A DNA stretch of 64,000 nucleotides, taken from the NCBI GenBank assembly GCA_011319805.1, contig SJRY01000260.1, forward strand, positions 62,001 to 126,000, read 5' to 3'. Positions 56,422 through 64,000 of this stretch are shown one piece after another. Origin of the DNA: Macrocybe gigantea. Taxonomy: Eukaryota; Basidiomycota; Agaricomycetes; Agaricales; Callistosporiaceae. A model generated the notes under the pieces. That model had not been told where the DNA came from. It searched no databases and saw only the letters and a program-made list of their open reading frames with translations. Position numbers and translations under genes: made by a program. Each line of letters starts with the position of its first letter. Positions within the stretch are counted from its first letter, which is position 1.

Positions 56422-59039
56422 GAATGAATGTCAGCACACCGGGAAGGACGAAAAAGGACGATGGGAGGCAGAAGAAAAGGAATGTGAGAGAACAAGACGG
56501 GGCAGCGCATCCTGTCAAGATACCCATTTGAATGATACAACTGCTGTCTGTCCAGACTCGGCCTCGACAAGTCGGCTAATTCCTCCTCAAATCGTGCCTT
56601 TCGCTTCCGCACCTAATTTCAACTAAATTATTGAGGCTGTGTTCATCTTTCAGCGCTCTACGCCTAACCATGTCATCGTTTGACACAACCGTCGAAGAAT
56701 TCTTGCAAAGCCGGACGAATTGTCACGCCGCGTTGAGTTGATATTGGTCGTCAAACAAGCTCAAATGCACTCACACATTTCTTATCATCATTTATTCGTG
56801 CTTCCGTGACTCACAATTTACCATGGATCAGTCCAGAAGTGGTCGAGAATACGGCTGGAATATCTACGCCACGCCCTTATAGGCCGGGGCCCAGCAATTT
56901 TTTTCCCCCTTCGCATCCATTAACGTTTGCATTTTTTGCCACAGCCTAAACGAGCTAGACTAGTTGCCGCACCGCGTTTCTCGAGTTCAAGCCAGCGTCC
57001 GGTTCGTTTCAAGTAAAGTAACTCTAACGAAGATTGGACGACTCAAACTTTGCATTCCCGACAGATCATTGGGACACACATCGTGCGACATTGAACAACC
57101 CGTGCCGGACAGATAGTCTGCACTTACCTCACGACCAAAGGCACAAGAAGCACAATCGGGCACTTTCGGAATGCTGTCAGCCTTCTACCCATGGTCATGG
57201 GAAAGGACAAGACGACTTGGCCGGTAGTCTTAGGCCGCCAGAAAGTCATACGACAAAGGCGGGCAAGCAGGCTCACGAGGAGGACGCGCCCTCCAGGGAT
57301 GATCGTAGATGTCTTCATCGCCTTCTAGGCGAATAAATTCTTGGCCCTTCTAGAAATTTTGCTATAACATCGAGCCGGATCAACGAACAGTCTTTCACAT
57401 GCGCTTTGATCAAATATCTAGCGAACGGTCGGGCCACTCACTCTCAGCTGCATCATGCGTTTGAGGAAGAACATGCATGATATTGTTTCACCCTTTTCGC
57501 ACACACCCACATCCATACGGTGGGCGCTCGATAAAGCGAAGGAAGTTGTCTGCCGTTCCGCATCTCACTAGCCAGTTGAACGGCGCAGTACCACGACTCG
57601 TATCTGCAAACCCTTTCCACGCGCTCGAGCTGGCAGGCTGACCGCGACTTTCGAGGATCTGTCATTCCTCAGTTGAAACACATAGCGCTGTCTTTGCTAG
57701 AGAGAACGACATCCTCCACATGCACCATCGGCAGTTGCAAGGCGTGCCGGAATTACTGGCACAAGTCGACGGCCCAATACCGCTAATGACACTGTCTTTC
57801 AGTTCCTGTGTGAGCGCTCGTGATGGATCCAGCGATCGCTCTGATAAGTGCTCTCACTTTGTGTGCGGATGACTAATGCTAATGCTCAGACAGAGTGGCG
57901 TAATGTGGGTGGTTGAGGACTCACATGGGTAAGTGCCGAAGGGGGACGACGCTAACCGGGTGTTGGTGATTTGGACCTTCACAGCGGATATGCACTGTTG
58001 ACCAAAAAATCCTTCCTGAACCGAACCGCGAACGCCTTGGAGATCGACGGAACCTTTTGGCGCTCTACAGCGGGAACACTCTCATCGGCTCCGTGAGGGG
58101 AGGTCCATCCACTCTTGCTATCCTGATCGCGATCGGAACACCAGGAGGATATTAGCCAGTGTTTCGGTTTTGCCCTTGTGTTCTTGGAAATAGTGACGAT
58201 TGTGGCCAATCGATGTCCCGTCCATGTGTCTCTGAGCATGCCTTATCTCGGTGAATCAGAGTGGCCCTGCTACACGGATCCTCGCCTGCACGACATACAA
58301 TCAATTTCATGATCATTCAACACGTCACTGCGTCACCGGTTGAGAGTGCTGATTCCCTTTAACGCAGTTGCAACGAATGATGTTGACATACTCGCCGTTA
58401 TCCCTTGAGTCGTCCGCTTTTTCGGGGCTCCCACTAATCTAGCAACGCTCCCTTGGGATTGTTCGCACGATCTATGGCCAAGTCGTTCATCTGCCGGTCC
58501 ACAGAGTCGCTTTTTTGGGCGGCTCGCGGGTTCCCCCCCCGCAAAGCTCGAAAGGGATGAAGTTATGCGGAATAGACGACACATCGTTCACGGAATTCAC
58601 TTTCCGCTCCCAATCCTCTTCAAATACCAGCGAGGTCTCGCTTGCTAGCCCGACTAGGTGTCGTCGGTCGGCCGAGGAGTATTGCTGCTGCCTGACACTG
58701 GGATTCGCTGGTCGCGCTCCGATTTGGACTCGGCGTCACGTCAGGTAGTTCATGAAGGAAAACCAGAACTCCATGGGTCATCGGTCCACAAGGCCTCGTA
58801 GCCCGTGAGTCATAGGACGTACGCTTTATGTCACTCACAGCATCGACTTGATTGATCACACAGATGCTATGAACAGTATGCTCGGAACAAATCAGCTAGA
58901 AATTTATGGAAATTGGGGGCTAACAACCAGCTTGTCTGGCAAAGCAATTGTCTGTTTCAACGCGGAGTAAATATGATGAGAAGGATGAAAGCAAGGTCAC
59001 TTGAGACGAATAATCAGGTGATTGAGCAAGTGACCCACC
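56422..59039. other. Long intergenic stretch, no gene recognised
   Basis: About 2.6 kb. Open frames such as 57034-57336 (+), 57979-58239 (-) and 58515-58748 (+) are short and featureless. A C-run lies near 58530. Confidence 0.4.
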
Positions 59040-59689
59040 TCAACCTTCGACGAAGATCCGACCGATCCTCCCAAGATGGCTCTCACTACCATATATCGAA
59101 ATACCACTTTGGCCTTGATGGCTCGGATTCAGTATCTTTTCCATGCTTGCGATGATCTCTCGCTCGTCGTATCCAATTACGAGTTGAAAATAATGCAAGG
59201 ATATGCATGCAGCCAGCTGTCTCGTTAAATGGTACAAAAGGCCCAATTCGAACCCGACCCGTTCCGATATGTGTTCTCCCACTTCGGAAAATATTTCGTA
59301 AGGACTTCTCCCGTTTTCCTTTGCATGTTTATGAACGCAAGTGTCATCTTTTAGCAGAATCCCAAAATGAACGAGGGGTGTATTTGGGTTGGACTCCGTC
59401 CTGCGCAATTCATTGGGAAGCTGTTCCATGGGTTTTCGTGGCCAATTCAAGTCGGCGAGCATCTACAACGTTCTTTTCGTGTTAACGATTTATAGGACAA
59501 GGGATTTTTTTGACACGCAGCATTATATTCTGCACGTCTGCTGGCCTCCGTTTGTGCAGGTTTTCCAGGATCAGGTTTGGGTTGTTCAGTGGTGGAGTCG
59601 GACATGCGGTAACATGTCAATTGTAGAGCAACAACTGTGGAATCAGGTGAGGCAGAAGAGTTATTGGACAGACCTTTGGTAAACAACAA
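59040..59689 (-). CDS. Possible hypothetical protein in two overlapping frames
   Basis: A frame at 59689-59447 contains MSDSTTEQPKPDPGKPAQTE and an adjoining frame 59462-59040 reads MLADLNWPRKPMEQLPNELR and continues for 140 codons with ordered-looking sequence (ISERVGFELGLLYHLTRQLA). They overlap slightly out of phase, so either two pieces of a gene with a frameshift or two chance frames. No family recognised. Confidence 0.25.
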
Positions 59690-60661
59690 GGGTCAATTAT
59701 CGTGAACCTGAGACATGCAGCAGGAATGCCCGCCGTCTTTCTTTGAAGTGATAGCATTCACTGGCAAGAGCGGCCGGCTAGTGCTAAATGAAGATGGAAA
59801 ACGCGCTACGTACTACTTTATCTCGTGTCGTGGCTCGTGCAGAGAGATGTCTCGCATAGCAAGATAATAGCAAGTAGCTCGAGGACGGGTTATCTGATTC
59901 AAAGCGAAGGAGACTCGAAATTGACCTCAGCTTGCTGACACAGTCAGCCATTGCTGACAACACACTCAATATCTACTGTCATTCTACATTCGACAATTCC
60001 GACCTCCGCTAGCTGTACGGGGGAATGGAATGAGCGAGACTCATCGACTAATTCTAGCTCCGCTTCTTCTCGTGAACCTCGGTTAGCAGAGCCATTTTCG
60101 TGAATTCTGCTACAGAACAGCTTGTCTACGCATTCTGCTAGGGGCAACCACTCAGGCATGACTCAGTCTTCGAGGGTCGCTATAATGAAGTGCAGCGTGT
60201 ACGACTTTCTTTGCTCGATTTGATCTATTCAGTTGTAGCCGAGTTGAAACCTGACTGGAGCTATGACTCGATGGATCTTTTTCTCGCTTTGCCTGTCTGT
60301 ATGTCTACTAGGGCCTGGCTAGGTTTCCGCAGCCTGCGTTTCCCTGTTGAGACCCCTCGCCCTTCAGCACTGTTCATCACGTTGCGTCGTTCAAATCTGG
60401 AGTGGAAAGTGACGATGAAATATATTGAGGAGGATGTACTGAAGGCGTCGTGCCGAAACGGGGTGCGGTTGAGGCCATGCCAGCCATCGTTGCAGTATCA
60501 TATTCTTCGGCCGTTGTAAGCGTAATCTGCAACCGAGATTGATGCATGGAGTCGATGAGGTAAAATTACGTCTCATGTCATTTTTCCCCTTCACACTATT
60601 AGCATTATAAGTACCGGCGTTTTTGCAGAGCAGTCATCAATTCATCTTCACTCCGTCAAGC
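59690..60661. other. Intergenic, one weak ORF
   Basis: Contains a 109-codon plus-strand frame at 60190-60519 with no recognised family; it is not joined to the downstream gene by a clear intron. Confidence 0.35.
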
Positions 60662-62188
60662 ATGACAAACCCCACACAAACCCCGACTTTGTTTGGAGAT
60701 ATCTCTGAGAAACACAGCAATTCTCAGGCCGACACAGAATGTGACACGAAGCAAAGCCAGCAGAACGAAATTGAGCAATGCAAAAGCGACGAAGGTGTGT
60801 CGTATTACGGCTGTTTCACTATCCAGTCCTCATCCTCTACTTAAGCGGAAGTAGGGCGCGGTACGCGCCTCGAAGTGAAACGACTGGACAAAGTACGTTC
60901 CGAGAAGCTGCAATGGGAGCTGAAAGACACCCTTCCATCTGAGGATGACGATGAAAGGGAGATGACTCCAACATCAAAGAGCCGATACGACGATTACGAC
61001 GACTACGCATTCATCGTTCGCCGTAAAGTTTTTCCCTCTCCCGACATTAGCAAGCCTCCGACTTATGATACGAAAATTTACATCTGGAGCGAACCACTGC
61101 GGTCAGCTCTCAAGCAGGTGTTGAAGTATGTTCGAGCCATCTCTTGGAAGAAAGAGCCTCTGAAGGTAGTAGCGTCAGTTGTGAAGCAACTCGACTTTCC
61201 CTCACCTACGAACTTCCCTAGCTTGATCCAGAGATCCTTGTTGCTTTTCTTCCCCATCTAAAGGAGTATCTCGAAACACTCAATGGCGATTCTCAGGACA
61301 ACGAACATTTGGCTCTCATGGTCGACTTCCTGCAGTCAGAATACGCCTATACACTGCACAAGATCGAGAAGTTACTCTCTGAGCAAGAAATTACTAGCAA
61401 GCTCCTCTGGGCTATTTTCTTGCCAATGACTACAGTCCTCACTCGATGCGAGATTACCTCTGAAAAACGGGCTTTTCGGTTGCGCTACATCCGGTTTGAA
61501 TCATCCAGGTCCGCGCCATACTGGAAGTTGAAATGTCAGTACATCGAAGCGAGCGACTCTGATTCCGAACAGACCTTCGGCTGGAAGGATCTTGACCTCG
61601 TGATACCGAGCTTCGAGGGCAGGCGGAAAATCACCGCACTCGCTGTTTATCCGATTGAATATGACCCACAACGCCAGGACACTGAGAATTATCTTCTCAA
61701 TCGTGGCCGCAAATGGTCACGCATCCCAAAACTATATCATGCGCATCATAACGGTCTGGCTTATAAAGGGTACCGAAGATATAACGTATGTCGTTGTCTC
61801 ATATTTCAAAATGGCACTCGACCTGTAAAAACCAGGTGAACGGACGAATTATGGTCGATCGAGGTTTGTCTCTTTTGTTCTCACAAGCAGGATATTCACG
61901 TACAGAATGGATTTTCAAGCTACTTACTCCTCTAGTTATGAAAATGTACCCAAAGCGGAGCAAGGCTTCCCTATTTCATCATCAGACTCGGGCTCAAATA
62001 CTCAACTGATGGACTCCGACTTGATTTTCGCTTCTCCCATTCTTTATGGTTTCGACCTGACTGACAAGCACTGGCGTAAGTCCTTCCGAAGGCTCACGGC
62101 GTCCTCATTTGTTCTCACTTTGCCTAGTCAGGTTCAATGTACAGAATGTCATGTTGGACGTAGGCAGGGACCGAAGGGGCGCGTGAAC
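60662..62188 (+). pseudogene. AAA+ ATPase N-terminal (DUF7025-type) region, truncated
   Basis: Exons 60662-60794, 60846-61165, 61222-61785, 61836-61863 and a further part to about 62188 carry the N-terminal half of a fungal AAA+ ATPase of the DUF7025 type: GTRLEVKRLDKVRS, YDDYAFIVRRKVF, LKLDPEILVAFLPHLKEYLE, EGRRKITALAVYPIEYDPQR, YKGYRRYNVNGRIMVD and LIFASPILYGFDLTDKHWLR. In relatives, a Walker A/B ATPase module follows (with a GPPGVGKT-type loop). Here the reading stops at TGA about 62186-62188 after FNVQNVMLDV, and no ATPase module exists downstream; copia sequence begins instead. One small exon join near 61864-61906 does not keep frame by my reading. Truncation by the retrotransposon is the simplest account. 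Confidence 0.6.
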
Positions 62189-62207
62189 GCAGGAATCTAA
62201 ATGTATA

Positions 62208-62236
62208 GCCTCAGTGTGTCTGGTAGGACCACTGAG
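62208..62236. repeat. Hairpin repeat, copy A
   Basis: A 29-base near-palindrome starting GCCTCAGTGTGTCTGG and ending CCACTGAG. It is identical to 62316-62344 and sits 108 bp before it. The word CTAAATGTATA also occurs twice, at 62198 and about 62253. Confidence 0.6.
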
Positions 62237-62315
62237 TATGTGATGTAAGTACCTAAATGTATACTACAAGGTACTTCAGTAAGGAATAGAAAATAAATAA
62301 ATATACGGGACTCAC

Positions 62316-62346
62316 GCCTCAGTGTGTCTGGTAGGACCACTGAGGC
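62316..62346. repeat. Hairpin repeat, copy B
   Basis: Same sequence as copy A but with the last two bases (GC) completing a 9-bp stem GCCTCAGTG / CACTGAGGC. It lies in the presumed 3' LTR of the copia element. Confidence 0.6.
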
Positions 62347-62450
62347 GGGCGACCAGAAGCGAGCGAAATTTTCTAGCCCGCTTACATAACGTGTTGAGGC
62401 GGGAGCTCGACTCGACCTCCAACACTCCCCCTCGAGTCAACGACCGTCCG

Positions 62451-64000
62451 TCAGGCACCGACGCCCATCAAAGCTCGATGTTTTTCAAATTTTGGTCGCG
62501 TGAGGGCTTTCGTCATCGAGTCGGCAACCATATCGGCCGTCGGGCAGTACTCGAGGCTCGCAGCGCCCATTTCGACGGTTTGGCGGACGAAATGGAAATG
62601 GACGTCGATATGCTTCGTTCGTCCATGAAATTTGGCATCCTTCGACAGCGTAATCGCGCCTTGGTTGTCGCAGAAGAAAGTCGTCGGCTTTTGGAAAGGA
62701 AAAATGAAGGAAATTTCGGTAAGTAATTTTTGAATCCAAATTAATTCTTTTGACGCGTGGGTAAGCGCCACGTATTCTGACTCCGTGCTCGATGTGGTTA
62801 TTATAGGTTGCTTTTTGCTGCTCCACGACACAGCACCGTCTCCGACGAAGAAGACGTAACCGGAAATCGAGTGGCGGTGGAGCTGGGAAGCCCAGTCGGC
62901 ATCCGAGTACCCGAAGACAGCGGTGTGTTTTCCGCCCAAGGTGAGTCTCATCTCTTTCGTCCCGATGAGGTATCTGACAACGCGTTTAGCCGCGTCGAGG
63001 TGTGTTGTGCTCGGCGCTTCGAAGTTCTGGGACAGCGTCGATACGGCGAACGCGATCTCGGGACGGGTCATAACGGCAGCATACATCAGCGACCCGATGA
63101 TTTCTCGATAGCGGGTCTTTTCGGCAGGCGTTAGGAGCTTCGGCGACACGGATGGCGATCCGGGGGTGAGGTCAACAGCGGGTTCCAGTGGTGTCGCGGC
63201 GACGCGTGCACTCTCGAGTCCGTACTTTTCTGCCATCTCCTCAATATAAGCTTTTTGGCTTAATGAAATCATTTTAGCCTCCAGGTCGTGCTCAATCTTG
63301 ACCCTGAGCAGCCAGTTGATTGGTCCGAGATCGACTATCTCGAAGTGCTCGGAGAGCTGGTGCTTCAAGATGCTGGCGGCTGGCTCAGAGTCAGCGAGGA
63401 TCGTGAAGTCGTCCGTTGCGGCGGCCATGATCGTGTATTTGTCACCGTCAGTTTTGTAGAAGACGGCGTGGTCCGCCTCCAGGCGCTTGAGTCCAAGCCC
63501 CTCGGCAATTCGTCGAACAGTCGCGTACCAGTCGTGTGCACCCTGTTTCGTCCCGTAAACCGGCGCAAGGAGCTTGCAGGCCACGGCATCCTCCTTGTCC
63601 TCCAGGTCCTTCGGCAATCTGTGGAATTCGAGGTACTGAGGGGGGAGCTTCATGTAGATGACAATGCCGGGAGGTAGTCGGGCGTTCAGGTAAGCATTTT
63701 TAGCATCGCACTGCGTGATGATAGCGCCTTTCGAGGCCCCTAATGATAATAAAATTCGTAGGGTTTCAGCGTGGACTGTGGGGGCGAAGGTGTCCTTGTA
63801 ATCGACTCCGAATCACTGCCGGAAGCCCTTTGCGACGAGGCGTGCCTTAAATCGAATGATCCGGCCTTCATCATCTCGCTTTCTACGGAACATATAGCGG
63901 CAAGGGATCACGTTGGCGTCCTTTGGGGGGATAACGAGCTCCCAGGTCTTCAGTTTCTCGAATTGGTCAAGTTCAGCCTGGATCACGCATCGCCAATCTT
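62451..64000 (-). mobile_element. Ty1/copia retrotransposon, 3' part of pol (RT and RNase H), runs off the window
   Basis: The minus-strand frame (63653-62451, about 400 codons) holds the end of copia pol: VYGTKQGAHDWYATVRRIAE, the polymerase-site region MAAATDDFTILADSE (DD present), MYAAVMTRPEIAFAVSTLSQ, and RNase H with GYSDADWASQLHRHSISGYV, STESEYVALTHASKELIW and CDNQGAITLSKD. Upstream (64000-63654) the same frame continues as RLVAKGFRQ-stop-FGVDYKDTFAPT and IITQCDAKNAYLNARLPPGI. The in-frame TGA at 63813-63815 shows this copy is probably defective. Gag, protease and integrase must lie beyond 64000. Confidence 0.9.

Larger units (their letters stand above)
62200..62424 (-). repeat. Presumed 3' LTR of the copia element
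   Basis: Just after the end of the pol frame, the minus strand shows a purine tract (GAGGGGGAG) and then TGTTGGAGG at 62424, the usual TG start of an LTR. The other boundary is not clear; it could end near 62250 or 62200, where short direct repeats occur. No second LTR is in the window, so ends cannot be checked. Confidence 0.45.

Noticed and set aside
62322..62726. Plus-strand frame of 134 codons near the copia element
   Set aside because: Shadow of the copia RNase H coding frame on the minus strand.
1..64000. CRISPR array, bacterial operon or phage features
   Set aside because: No regularly spaced repeats; gene structure with many short introns shows a eukaryotic fungal genome.

Overview
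The window is nuclear DNA of a filamentous basidiomycete, most likely a mushroom-forming, wood- or litter-decaying agaricomycete. The evidence is genes split by many 45-70 nt introns with fungal splice sites, a family of the type called fruit-body specific protein A, a secreted copper radical oxidase, repeated fungal-type glutathione S-transferases (GSTs), DUF7025-type AAA+ ATPase sequence, and basidiomycete-style TIR and copia transposons. I saw no rRNA, tRNA or CRISPR. Exon coordinates were worked out by hand from reading frames and splice consensus.

Layout. 1.7-5.1 kb: a questin-oxidase-like gene and a conserved unknown gene. 5.2-9.2 kb: three tandem isoprenylcysteine-methyltransferase-like genes. 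9.8-16.5 kb: an NTF2-like protein, a small ORF, a 612-aa secreted protein and a 690-aa conserved cytosolic protein. 16.7-24.3 kb: two GPI-anchor-type cysteine-rich surface proteins flanking two GSTs. 24.7-25.75 kb: a 1.03 kb TIR element carrying the N-terminal part of a transposase. 26.4-29.9 kb: an F-box-like protein and a fruit-body protein A-like gene. 30.26-36.37 kb: an intact 6.1 kb DNA transposon. 37-40.3 kb: a GNAT acetyltransferase and an alpha/beta hydrolase with a frame break. 42.6-44.9 kb: a broken or hard-to-model Med25-like VWA gene. 45.3-50.1 kb: splicing factor Prp46, transcription factor TFIIS and a third GST. 51-52.3 kb: an F-box pseudogene. 53.9-56.4 kb: a membrane-tethered copper radical oxidase. 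60.7-62.2 kb: an AAA+ ATPase gene cut off before its ATPase module. 62.2-64 kb: the 3' part of a Ty1/copia retrotransposon that runs out of the window.

Most striking is the 6.1 kb element. Identical 49-bp terminal inverted repeats and a perfect 6-bp target duplication bound two divergently transcribed, apparently intact genes: an integrase-fold DDE transposase and an 797-aa alpha-type (atypical) protein kinase with a complete catalytic and zinc-binding core. A second genome-level oddity is the frequency of GC-AG introns: about seven of roughly eighty introns I could place, several fixed by strongly conserved flanking protein sequence.

Housekeeping genes (Prp46, TFIIS, GNAT) sit beside accessory, secreted and stress/detoxification genes. 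Several genes (hydrolase, Med25-like, F-box, AAA N-terminus, copia) show frame breaks, stops or truncation, so this is a mixed region with active gene turnover.
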